Assembly (NCBI GenBank): GCA_963922205.1
Contig: CAWUHX010000378.1
Span: forward strand, 1 to 64,000
Direction: 5' to 3'
Length of the DNA: 64,000 bases
From: Romanomermis culicivorax
Lineage: Eukaryota; Nematoda; Enoplea; Mermithida; Mermithidae
The notes below the pieces were generated by a model. The model made no database searches. It had not been told where the DNA came from and saw only the letters and a program-made list of their open reading frames with translations. A program made the translations under genes and the position numbers. Of this stretch, positions 11,380 to 21,958 are shown piece by piece; within the stretch, counting starts at the first letter, position 1, and the number at the start of each line of letters is the position of its first letter.

Positions 11380-11850
11380 GTGTGTCGTATAGGACGTAGA
11401 AGAGCGTGCGGAGTGCTAGAAACATAACACTCGAGTGTTTGATGAATTGAAAGCAATGATAATCGAAGGCAGGTGATTGATGGGCTCATAGAGAGTGCTA
11501 AGTCAATTTATCCAGGGATCTTCACTCAGGTCATCAAAGGTTTTCAGATGCTGAAACTCGGACTGTGCTGACTTACCCAATTAGGAGTTGAACCCGAATA
11601 CTCAAACTATTTTCCAAATAGTTTGACTTATCCTAAAACACACACTCAAAACACAATTTACTAATACGAAAATTTGCGGCCTCAATCTCTCACAATTTTA
11701 ACACGCGCTCGGACACAACCGTTTGGCTACAGTAAAAACATTTTCATAATTTCTTAATGTTATAGCCACGCTTCTTCAGGGGTCTAGTCACAATCTCTCT
11801 TTATTCAACTTGCCGATCTTTTACAAAAGTGACACGAGCTTTACAAACAC
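11380..11850. repeat. Dispersed repeat C, inverted copy
   Basis: Inverted match to 7030-7480 through the phrases ATTGATGGGCTCATAGAGAG, CAATTTATCCAGGGATC and AAACTATTTTCCAAATAGTT. Confidence 0.75.
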
Positions 11851-12518
11851 CCCAAATAGCCTCACAACACTCCTCCCTGTTTTGATGTAAATCGCCTTAA
11901 GCGATTTGAAGGTGTCATAGGAATTTGACGTTTTGATCGTAGGAGAGCATTTAGCTCGTATCGGCAATCTCTATCTTTCTAGTGGCAGCTTGTGTCCTTC
12001 ATTCTTTCATGCTGTGGTCAGCTACACAAACAAATGATCAAAGAAAATGTTAACAATAATATCACAATTGTTAAGGCACAAAACGATGAGCAAATGGAAA
12101 CTAGTACTTTTGTACTGAGAAATTTAAAATTTTAGAGATTGAAATGAAAAGATTCTGGTGGAAAAGAATAAACTAGTGAAAGAAAGAATGTGTATAGCAT
12201 TGTGATACTCCATCCTTTGTTTTGATTCACTTCGGCAGAAAACCGCGACCTTTCAGCAAATTTTGGTCGGTGTTTTGTTCGTTTTCAAAATGCGGGGTGG
12301 AGGCACCTGTGGTTCCTGACTTGAAGTCGGCACTTGTGGTGCAAGAGCTCGCTGTGCCGCTCCTAACAATGTTTGTATTCGGGCAACTGATGGTTGCATC
12401 GTCATAGTTGTGGCAATAATCGGCGCCAATTTCATTTGAAATTGGGCACAATAGCCAGTTTTGTCTGCATTATCAAATCTTTCTTTTTCTTTATTTCCAC
12501 TTTTTTGGCCATTTCCAA
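11851..12518. other. No gene seen
   Basis: Unremarkable sequence downstream of the long minus-strand frame. Short frames at 12222-12451 on both strands have no recognisable content. Confidence 0.4.
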
Positions 12519-14530
12519 TTAGTATTCAGGATGAATGTCTTGAATTATTGCTTTTCGTTTTTCGGTAGCTGGGTAGTTCGGGGCTCTCATGTTGGCCAAG
12601 CTTTGTAAAATGTATCATAAGGCCATCGAATACCAGTTATCCGTGGTCTTGTAGTCGAATGCTTGCCGAGCATGAAAGAGAAACAGTGTAAGCTGTGTTA
12701 TAACAATTGTATGTTTGGTGCCATAATATTTGTAGTAATCGCACATCCAACTTAAAAGAACTGCATTGAGTTCTTCCGTGCAGTGCAGGTCGCGATGCAA
12801 ATATCGTGGATGAAAATAGTCAGAGAAATCCTGCGCTATTTGTTGCAAAGCTGTGGTAGCTTGCTGTAGAATCGTCGAATCGAAATTTAAATGAGCACGA
12901 TTGAAATAATTAATGATGATCATTTCATTAGTCCTTCGTGGCAATATTTGGGCCGTAATAGGCGCAGTAGGTACGCTAGGGTATCATTTTTCAATTGGTG
13001 TTCGTTGTTTAGCAAATCATTGATGCAGTATTTTGCACTCATGAACCATTCGTCTCTGTTGTTGTTGATCACTGGCCATTTGGGCTTGCTGCGATGTACT
13101 TGGTTCATTGATCATTCTCTCGGAGTCAGCCATCACAGGCTGTTGACTCTCTTTTTCTTCTTTTTGCAATGGGTCTCATTTAAAGGCGCTTGCCCATTCT
13201 AATTTCTTTTGCCTACCTTTCGAATCGCTCCCGTGCTCATGTTGATATTTGGAATAGTATCGATCGTATTGATACTTCCTCAGGCGTTCGTTGGATGCAT
13301 ACTCGCCATGTCGATTTTTTCAGCTATCATAATCATCATCTTCTTTTCGTGTAGTAGACTGTGAAGGTCATGCATGGCGTATTTCTCGATTTTTAGGTTC
13401 AGTTTCTTTTTGCTCTTTACTTTTCGTTTCTTCCCGTGAATCGGAATGTTTCTTCGGCAGTGGAATATAATTCAGGTCTTCTGGATGTGCTTCCAGATAG
13501 TCCTGAATTGTTTGCAATCACTTATCCATCGTGTTTCATCTTCGGAATAGCAAGAACTGATAAGCTTGGATATCGTGAATGGGTTTACCGTGTTTGTTAC
13601 ATAATGGGTCTTCTTTTATCTCTAAAACAGGAGTTCTACTGTCTGTGCTGACAGGTGTAGAAGTCTTTGTTTCGTGTGATGTTGCTATTTCATGTCTCGT
13701 CGGGATTATTCGCTGTGGAACCATTTTGGAATCATCATCATCTATTCCCAAAATATTTCTCATAGGAATGGTTTTCATCAATGCGGCTTTTGCTCGAAAC
13801 TCCTCTCCTTTACCCCAATCTAATTCATATTGACTGTACGATAGATTTTTGGATAAGGGAGTTAACGAAGATGCTGTCTTAGCCATTGTAGTCAGTGCAG
13901 TAGTATCGATTTGCAATACGTCTTCTTGGTCACTTTTGATTTGAATATATCACTTTGGGTTGGAACCTCGGTTTTCATCACAAAAAGTTCCTCAGTGATA
14001 TCTTTTATTAGCGATTCAATGGCCATCACCGTTTCTTTATCGAGTTCAGTATTGGTAGGAGCCTGAGTAGGCGTTTTTGTCAGACTTTTGCCTGGGAATA
14101 CTGGTAGATTCAAACTCATCGTTAGAATAGTGTTAGGCAGAAAACAAATCAGGTGCTTGCATTTTCGTGATGTCAAAATCAGGGAATAGTACCAAAAATA
14201 GTAATAAGGGTTCTCCTTATACTTCTTTTTCATTACTAATTCTGTTTCATTGGAGACAGGAAAACTTTCATTTCGAAATACTATTGGTCTCATAAAATAA
14301 CGATTCGCATATACCCGTCATTTGTTGTCATTGCAAATTTTTTCAACTATGGGTATTCAACTAATCCATTCTGTCAATTCTAGTTCGAATGTGCCATCAC
14401 GTTTGATCCAGTTTTGTTCACAAATAAAATCAATTTCAATGTTATCGCTTTTCGACAGTAATTTTGGAATTTCGTTTCGAATTATAGCTCATAATTCCGT
14501 TTCAGAATGTGGTGAGCATACATGAATGGC
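12519..14530 (-). pseudogene. Unrecognised long coding frame interrupted only by TGA
   Basis: From about 13926 to a TAA at 12519-12521 one minus-strand frame runs ~468 codons with eight internal stops, all TGA (ends at 13538, 13520, 13370, 13322, 13178, 13019, 12986, 12617) and no TAA or TAG. Upstream, after a one-base frame change near 13940, another ~200 codons carry three more TGAs (14491, 14359, 14320) and again no TAA or TAG. The product is hydrophilic: a Glu/Lys/Arg-rich centre (TRKEDDDYDS; YQYDRYYSKYQ), a Gln-rich stretch (QQAQMASDQQQQRR) and a more ordered C-terminus (DFSDYFHPRYLHRDLHC, LLSWMCDYYKYYG). I do not recognise the family; a structural protein of a retroelement or virus-like element is possible. 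CGA arginine codons and CpG are still plentiful. Either decay by one specific mutation type or read-through of TGA would give this pattern. Confidence 0.5.
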
Positions 14531-15162
14531 TAGCGGCATCGTTCCTCTGACAGCATTCATCTATTTGTGTTCATCACCTGCCATGCCAAGACAACAAATT
14601 GTCCATTCGCCTAGGGATACCTCGGTTGAAACCAGAGAAATTTTCACTAATGAAAACTTTGAAAGGTATATACTAGTAATATTTTTTATGCATAGCACAA
14701 ACAATTTTAATACATAATAATTCAGGTCGCTGAGCCCCGTAGAAGAAGGAAACCTGATAATCAACGAGGGATATAGTCTGTCCCCAAAGCCGACAATTCC
14801 AATACTCAAAATCACGCTTAAAGATACGCAGGTAAAAATTGCCTCTCTGACTCCTACAATACCAACAGCATCTCAAGAGTTCGAATTAATTTGGGACAAG
14901 TACAGCGTGCCAGAGGTTGAAGAGGTAATTATTTTTAAAATTTAAGTAGTTTAAGCATTCCCATACTAAACTAATGTAATCTTCTTACCACTATTGTCTG
15001 TTTCAGGGTAGTTCCATATTGCCGTACATTGTAGTTATCCTGAGTTGTTCTATCCTCCAATCGACAATCAACATTGATAATTGTACAATTCCACAGTCCA
15101 ATTCTATAAAAAATTCCATGATTTTAGTGTTTGGTACAAATGAGCACATGGGGAGGGATTAA
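14526..15162 (+). CDS. Small spliced gene with signal peptide, unknown
   Basis: Exons 14526-14665, 14726-14924 and 15007-15162 join in frame through two introns (60 and 82 nt) with GT donors and TTCAG acceptors, giving 164 aa with no internal stop. The N-terminus (MASGIVPLTAFIYLCSSPA) looks like a secretion signal. A Ser/Pro/Thr-rich middle (TIPTASQEF) follows, then a hydrophobic patch in exon 3 (YIVVILSCSIL). It starts divergently beside the TGA-rich minus-strand frame. I recognise no family. It may be an independent host gene or belong to the same element as its neighbour; exon 3 could also be mis-called. Confidence 0.4.
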
Positions 15163-15566
15163 GGACTCATAAAGATTTTTACACACAGCAAGTGTCTGGA
15201 AGAATAATGTTGCTCTCCCTTTGATTGTTGCCTACATAATGTCATAAAATAGCCAAAAATATATTTTAAAATAACATTTCCCTTTTTTCAAAAGTAAATC
15301 TGAAATGTGAGAAATCGGAGTAAGACACAAATAAAACAATTAAAGTGAATTATTACGTATACTACAACTGCAAGGTTAATGTTAACCAGGACAGTAGACA
15401 ACTTTGTACATCTTAATCCAGTTTCCTGGCACAATGTAGTTTTATTACCTTCCATAAGCATTCTCCATTTATGCCTGCTCCTAATATGCATTATATCATG
15501 ATGGTCTTATTTTTGCATTTAATTGCCTTTTTATTTTTATTCTTTTCCTATGTGTAAGTTTAAGTT
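15163..15566. other. No gene seen
   Basis: AT-rich; only short frames without recognisable content. Confidence 0.4.
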
Positions 15567-16316
15567 AAGAGTGTTTCCATAGTTGTGGGACCTGGAAAAA
15601 GTGAATTTTAGAAAAATTAAAATTTTTAAAATTTTTTAAAATTTAAAAAAAATTTTAAATTCTTAAAATTTTATAATTTTGTGATAGGAACCATGACTGA
15701 GATGCTGGGGTACTAGTCCCACGGTCCAAAAGTCAAAATTGGCTTCAGGAAGTAGGTCTAAGTGATCTCCGCCAATTATATCCACCGATTAGGGTTTTTC
15801 ATCCCTAATCGGCAGATATAATTGGTGGAGAAGATTTTTTAGGGTTCCTGGGTGTAGGAAGTTGCTTTCGAAAAGTGTTTTTAATGTTTCTATGGTTGTG
15901 GGACCTGGAAAAAGTGAATTTTGGAAAAAATTTAAATTTTTAAAATTTTTCAAAATTCAAAAAAAAAATTTAAATTTTTAAAATTTTATAATTTTGGGAT
16001 GGAAACCATGACTGAATTACTAGGGTACTAGTCCCACGGTCCAAAAGTCAAAATTGGCTTTAGGAAGTAGGTCTAAGTGATCTCCGCCAATTATATCCGC
16101 GGATTAGGGTTTTTCATCCCTAATCAGCGGAGATGATTTTTTAGTGCTCTAGGGTGTAGGAAACTGCTTTCGATGAGTTTTTTGGTGTTTTTATGTTTGT
16201 GAGACCTGGAAAAAGTGAATTTTGAAAAAATTTAAATTTTTAGAATTTCTTGAATTTTTTTTTAAATTTAAATTTTTAAAATTTATAAATTTTTGGATAG
16301 GAATAATTACTGAAGT
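15567..16316. repeat. Tandem repeat, ~300-313 bp unit, 2.4 copies, with hairpin
   Basis: Units start at about 15573, 15886 and 16186 with GTTGTGGGACCTGGAAAAAG. Each has an A/T-only stretch, then GTACTAGTCCCACGG, then an inverted repeat. The copy-1 hairpin spans 15767-15830 (stems of about 28 nt around TTTTTCAT); the copy-2 hairpin is 16082-16132. The loop and the CCCTAATC stems are conserved while the outer stem varies. The third copy stops before the hairpin and runs into the next coding-like exon. Confidence 0.85.
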
Positions 16317-16325
16317 GCTAGGACA

Positions 16326-16980
16326 CCCGACAAATACTGTAATATGGGAAAGATGATACACATAGATATGTTCGGTATGGTCGAGAAAGTATTCATCGAT
16401 GTGATCAAACCACTGGTCCACTTGTACGGAACATGGACTTGCAGCAATATTAACTGCTCAAACAAAAAAGTCGTAACTAGGATTGACTTGCTGACCAAGT
16501 AAAAATAAGTAATGTACGAAAGAAACCTGTTTTACATTTTTTAGTTTACAGGAAGACAACCGAAAAATGGAAAAATTTATATGTTAAGAGTTCCGTGGAT
16601 GCCACGAACAATGTAAATAATGATTGGGCAATCAAAGATGCAGTGGTACACGAACTATAGGTCAACCAGAATTGGTGCAACAGATACCTCTCATGTTGCC
16701 ACCAATTTTTTTGTGGAATGCACAATATATTTGATCTTCCGGTTACATGGAGTGTAATAGATAAAAAGTTAGTCTTTCCTTCATGACCTAACTGAGTATA
16801 AATTAACTTTTCATTTACACATCTTTTTACAGATTCCGTCTAGGCTCGGTAACCCTGTACAAAGAGAGCCATTTTTTGTGCATTTTACTGCGACCCAACA
16901 CGGATACCTCATTGTATTATTTCTGTGATAGTATGAATCTGGAATTGCAAGAAGTCAACCTAGAAAATGTTGACAAACAT
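16326..16980 (+). pseudogene. Three-exon gene fragment, unknown family
   Basis: Exons of about 16326-16498, 16552-16767 and 16833-16980 connect in frame through 53 and 65 nt introns with good nematode-like acceptors (TTTACAG, TTTTTACAG) and a further donor (GTAAGTG) at 16981. The product has TWTCSNINCSNKK (a CxxxxC pair), a WKNLYVKSS block, a cysteine cluster (CNRYLSCCHQFFCG), then FRLGSVTLYKE. One TAG lies at 16658-16660. The 3' part was not found. It may belong with the gene at 14526, separated by the tandem repeat. I do not recognise it. Confidence 0.4.
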
Positions 16981-16987
16981 GTAAGTG

Positions 16988-17165
16988 ATTGTTACAATAT
17001 GCCTTTTATTTTGCGATGTAATTTTTTTGTTGTTACTCATATTTTTTATTGCTCAAAAATAGTTAAAATTAGTATTTTTTATTGCTCAAAAATAGTTAAT
17101 ATGCCTTTTATTTTGCCATGTAATTTTTCCCTTATTACTCGTTTTTTTATTGCTCAAAAATATAT
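16988..17165. repeat. Local AT-rich tandem duplication
   Basis: ATGCCTTTTATTTTGC and TTTTTATTGCTCAAAAATA each recur two to three times over 180 bp. Confidence 0.7.
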
Positions 17166-17461
17166 AGTTTAAATTTATGTGATAAAATTGTAATTTGTAT
17201 TATTTTAATTTTTCTCGCATTGTTGTACATTTTGTTTGTTTCAAATCTGTTGTACAAATCTTTTTACCGGTTGTTGTATATATTTGTTGTTGTATACTGT
17301 AAATATTTGTTTTTGTACCTTGTAAATATTTGATATTGTACATATTCAATTTTATTTTTTTGTTGTTTTTGGTTGTTTTTCCTGTTATTGTTTTATTTTG
17401 TTTTTTGTCCATATGTAAATAAAATGTATTTTAGATATTGATAAACATTTGACCTAGATAA

Positions 17462-17600
17462 ATAAACATTACCTATAAACATAACACCACTCAGATATAC
17501 ACACATACCAAAAAACATTTGAGCATTACGCTAAATACCAATAACCATAACACCATTCAGATATATACACATACCAAAAAACATTTGAGCATTTCAATAA
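17462..17600. repeat. Tandem duplication of ~70 bp
   Basis: Two adjacent copies sharing CATAACACCA, CAGATATA and CATACCAAAAAACATTTGAG. Confidence 0.8.
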
Positions 17601-17639
17601 CCATTTTATGTAAATTACATTATGCATACAAATCTGTGT

Positions 17640-17975
17640 TGAAAATTAGTGATATCTGCATATCCGCACTACATATTCGCCGATTACACGTGTGGATGGC
17701 GAATTTTTCTCAGCCATTCCACATGATATCTGCCAATTAGATGTGCATATCCACTAAAATCGTTGAGAGCTACAACAAAATATTTGACAACCAAATATCT
17801 GCATATCCTCCAATTAGACATGGAAAAAGCGGATTCTGCCAACGCCGATTAGACATAAATATCCGCAAAAACATAGCGGATATTTCTCGGCCGACAATAT
17901 CCACATCCAACGATTAGACCATATACGCCATCTGCATCTGCATGCAGATTCTGCCGATTAGTGATACCCATAATA
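17640..17975. repeat. Repeat built on ATATCCGC/CGATTAG words
   Basis: Many copies and near-copies of ATATCCGC, ATCTGCATATCC and CGATTAGA. The style matches hAT subterminal repeats elsewhere in the window, and the right side reads CCGATTAGTGATACCC, but I cannot find matching ends or a TSD. It may be a MITE. Confidence 0.45.
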
Positions 17976-19107
17976 TGCCCCCCTCATTTTTCAGCTAGTG
18001 TGAGGGACAGGAATTTTGAATCAATCGGGAGTTAGAATGCTGTTGGTTTGCCATTTCTTTACATTTGTAGTCAAGTGCATACAATTTTCATATAGAAAAA
18101 TGTTACTGTAGTTGATGCCAGGGGAAGGACAAAATGCACGATGCTGCAGAATATACTTTTTTCACAGACATGAAATATTTTTTGAGAAATAATAAAATTC
18201 CAATATAACCAAAATGAATTTTTACCAACTTTACCCAAGTTCTCAAAAATCTAGTCCACTTCTGCTTCTGGCTTGGCAAGTATCCAAGCAAGTACACTAC
18301 CAGGTGAAACTAACCCTCAAAAATTCGCGTCCGGGACGCGTCTGGGACGCGTCCTGGATGCGTCCGGGTTGCGTCCTGGATGCGTCCAGGTCCCGTCCGG
18401 AACGCGTCTTTTTGGGCAGCACAAAGAAAACTTTCATCTTTCCTAGTAATTGACATTCATGCAACAACTGTCAATCATAGTTTAGAGTGAAATTAGTTTA
18501 GAGTAAAATTGAGTGGATCATAAATTGGTGAATACTGCATAAGCTAGTCTATAGTAACTGAAACCCAACAGCTTGCACCCAAAAAACTATCAGAGTGCTT
18601 CAGAGAATCTAACACAACAGTCCTTGTAAAAGTCAGGAATATGGAACTATATCCTAGGGGAAGATAATGGCCCAATATGAATCCCTGTCAGTAACAAACA
18701 ATCAATAAGAAAATGTCAATTCGGTCGCTGAACTTTATTGAGGTAAAAGAACGATAACAAAATACATAGGTGATGGGCTGCCAACACAAAATACTCAAAT
18801 TTATCATGTCACATGCAGCCTTTTAAAAGTAGTCATGCCCAGCTAATAACCCCTCCACGTAATTTTAACTATTTGCATGGATGGAATGCCTGCTACCGTA
18901 AGTGGATCCCAACACTTCCTGTTTGAAATCATTTGGTTTTAGCTCCTTATGAAAAATGTTCTAGGATTTAATAGATAATGGGTCCATGAAACACATTATT
19001 GCAGAATAGAAAAATCAAGCTGAGACCACATTTAATCCTTCAAAAACTCAGGCATATAATTTTAAGCTATATTTTCCAACATATCTCAGTGAAACCGTTA
19101 TATTTAT
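17976..19107. other. No gene seen; short GGACGCGTCC repeat at 18325-18405
   Basis: Mostly unremarkable sequence. Between 18325 and 18405 a ~11 bp word (GGACGCGTCC and variants) repeats about seven times, a GC island in AT-rich DNA. Confidence 0.5.
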
Positions 19108-20683
19108 TAGGGATGGGCGGGGTATCCGGATCTGGATCCGCGGATATCCCCCTAAATTTTAGGATCCGGATCCGTTCCGGATCCGCTAAACCAGATTTTT
19201 TTGGATCTGGATCCAATCTGGATCCGCTGAACCAAATATTTTAAGATCCGGATCCGCTGTTGTCAATGATTAAGATCCGGTCATAATCGGATCTTTATTC
19301 ATTATTATTCACATAAAATTTTGCAGTATCAGAAAACACCAAAAATTTTCTGGCGCTTCGCGCCGGATAAATAATTCTTTGCAATACTATTTTTCAACAA
19401 ATAGTGCTTCCTGGAGAAAAAATTTCCAGTAAAGGAAAAAATGTTGGCAGTCTTCCTGTATGGAAAAAGCAAATTTCGGTCCATTTGAAAATGTCAAAAT
19501 CTACTCCAACTATTTTGCAACTTAAATTTTAAACATGAAGTCGAGTTTGAATTGAGAAGCATTATGGAACTAATTTTCAGAAATTTCAGGTTTAAGTTGA
19601 AGTATTTCAGATTTATGAAAGTCTTAATTTGTAAGATGATTATAAAGGACGAGAACTCGAGTGCTATTAACAAGAAACTTTGTGCGAAAATACATAAAAG
19701 ATCATGGTTTTCTCAGTGTACAAAAAAAAATTTCTTCATACAAAAACTTCTTGGCTGATCTTTGTACAGATACAAAAAGGCTTGTACAAAAAAACACTGC
19801 AATGGTAGCAAAATTATACTTGAGAAACAGTAATTTTTCAACAGTACCACTCTTCAAACGATTTTTGGTAGGATCATAAATTTGACCAGCACCACTCAAT
19901 AGCTGTTCATAGGTGACACTTTTCGCTGGTGCTAATTTAAGTTTACTTTCTAGATGAAGCGATTGTCCAGAGACGTTTGAGATTTAAGTTCATGCTCTAA
20001 TTTGGTTTTTGAGTTGCTAGGTTCAGTTTTCTGGCTATCTTTAAAGAAAACACAAAAATTAATTCTTTAACATAACTATACTAGTAGCAATTTGTTCCAC
20101 AATTACTTCTATTTTCATTATCTTCTTTTTATCTAGCCGCAAACTGCTTATATATTGCCATATGTTTCCTCTCCAAATGTTTTCTCTGACATCCAGTAGC
20201 ACAACCTTTTCTGGATAAGTGGATTCTGCATTTATAGCACTTTGCCTTTTCTTCATCATCTGGGGACACTGTGAAGTAGTCCCACACTCTGCTAGTGAAA
20301 GAACAGCTTGAATCCATAATTTCTGAAAAAAGTTTCTATTTCTATTCATTTCTTTTCTGATGAAACCAATATTTATCTAAACATGAATACAATTTAATGA
20401 ATGAAAATCATCAATTAGTACATGTTAAATATTTCAATAAACAAACATTTCAATGATTAATAATCTATTAATCTATTGACACCAATGAATATAAATTCAT
20501 ACAACTCAATTTTAGACTAATTATACATAGTACATATACTTATTGAAAGATCCGGATCCGATCCGGATCCACTTGGATCTGTTCCTCAAGATCCAGATTC
20601 GGATCTGCTGAACCAAATTTTCCAAGATCTGGATCCGGATCCGGATCTGCTGTCACCAAAAAAGTCGATCCGGCCCATCCCTA
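19108..20683. mobile_element. hAT deletion derivative with BED finger, 8-bp TSD
   Basis: The left end is TAGGGATGGGCGGGG at 19108 and the right end CGGCCCATCCCTA at 20683. The 8-mer ATATTTAT flanks both sides (19100-19107, 20684-20691). Both subterminal regions (19130-19280, 20545-20670) are packed with GGATCC/GGATCTGGATCC words. A BED finger remnant lies on the minus strand; the dimerisation and DDE regions are gone. A GGCGCTTCGCGCC palindrome lies at 19351. Confidence 0.9.
20129..20317 (-). pseudogene. BED zinc finger remnant of a hAT transposase
   Basis: A 62-codon frame with VWDYF near residue 11, CYKC at residues 27-30, and a distal pair of histidines (HLERKH): the spacing of a BED-type DNA-binding finger that opens hAT transposases. 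The frame stops 20 residues after the finger, so only the DNA-binding part survives. It could still bind this family's ends if expressed, which is speculation. Confidence 0.75.
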
Positions 20684-20691
20684 ATATTTAT

Positions 20692-21185
20692 AAACTGAAA
20701 CTTGTCTCAGATCGATGGTGACTGACCCATGGGGTCGGACACATTAGTCACAATTGGTGAGAGAAGAGATACAGGAGAGATAGCCAGGAATCAGCTTTAA
20801 CCCCAGTGCTTCCCTGCATTTATCTCAATAATCAGAAAAACTAATTCCTCACAGAGAGGCGAAAAGTTGAGGACAGAAATCCTATTAACACCAGAAACCT
20901 ATGACTAAAATTGGCCAGTATAGGCAACTCATTTTGAGATGAACATAAAACAATTTCCAACTAAATATTATTTATTTATAAAAAAAACTCTATCAACGTT
21001 TTCTTCATCTAGTGTACAAGGAAAAACACTCAAAAGCCAGGCAAGGATAGTAATAAAAAATTCATGGATAAATTCAAAAAACATGTTCTACAGCGACCAG
21101 ACTAGGAATGCAATGCCGCACATTAACTCAAAACCTCGAATCAGTTACGATGATGATGCATGGTCCAAAGAATTCCAATCCCTCA
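20692..21185. other. No gene seen
   Basis: Interval between the hAT and Polinton 1. One 84-codon frame (20939) shows nothing recognisable. Confidence 0.4.
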
Positions 21186-21191
21186 GACACT

Positions 21192-21955
21192 AGTAGTAAG
21201 GCCAGCCCATATAGGTCATATGGTTGAGGATACCCCTATCTTTTGCGTATGACCTATAATTTGTCATTTTTGGCTGATTTATAGGTCATATGGTAAGCAT
21301 ATACAGTCGATTTTTGGCCCATTTATAGGTCATCAGCATACAGGTTCTAGAGTTACCCTAATAGTGGAATTACGGTAATTTTTGGATTACGGGAATAGTG
21401 GAGTTAGGGTTATAAGTGTCTTACAGTAGGTCGAAAAGGAAAATCAATGATGAATGGAAAATGGAAAAGGAAAACTAAAGTGAACAAAAAATGGAAAAGA
21501 AATAAAAAGAGATTGTGTATAAAAACGGCTTCCCCCGTGGGCAGAAGAAGCCTTCCGAAAATTTGCATCCCTGGACCCCCTTTGACAAAAGGGTGCCACC
21601 TGCAGGCGTAAATATGTTCAGAGGTCCCATTCCTGAATGATCATTCAGGTCAATGAATGTCAGAATGGTCAAACTGGTCAGTAATGGTCTGTTTAATGAG
21701 TAAAATCTCGAGAGAGTCTATACGCAATGAAACATTATCCTTATGGGTGCATGCATATAAAGTTTGATTGTCAGCCAAAAATGACCAAGAAGATCTTTTA
21801 TAAAAATGACCAGAACGAGCTGCCCATAAAAAGCATGTAGACCAATAAGGTCTTTTATAGAAAAATGATGGGAACAAGCTGGTCGTAAAAAGTGTGTGGT
21901 AAATTTGGAGAGTTAAAAAATTTTTAAATCGATGCAACATTTCAGTTTATTGTAA
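21192..21955 (+). repeat. Polinton 1 left terminal inverted repeat
   Basis: Matches the complement of 39780-40519 with scattered substitutions and indels. The outer 150 bp has four copies of a TATAGGTCATATGG-like word in both orientations. Further in lies a GGTGCCACCTGCAGGCG block. PolB's stop codon is just inside its inner edge. Confidence 0.93.
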
Positions 21956-21958
21956 AAA

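Noticed and set aside
5990..11850. One large element bounded by inverted repeats A and C
   Set aside because: Each block is inverted between sides, but the block order is A..C on both, which a simple pair of terminal inverted repeats would not give.
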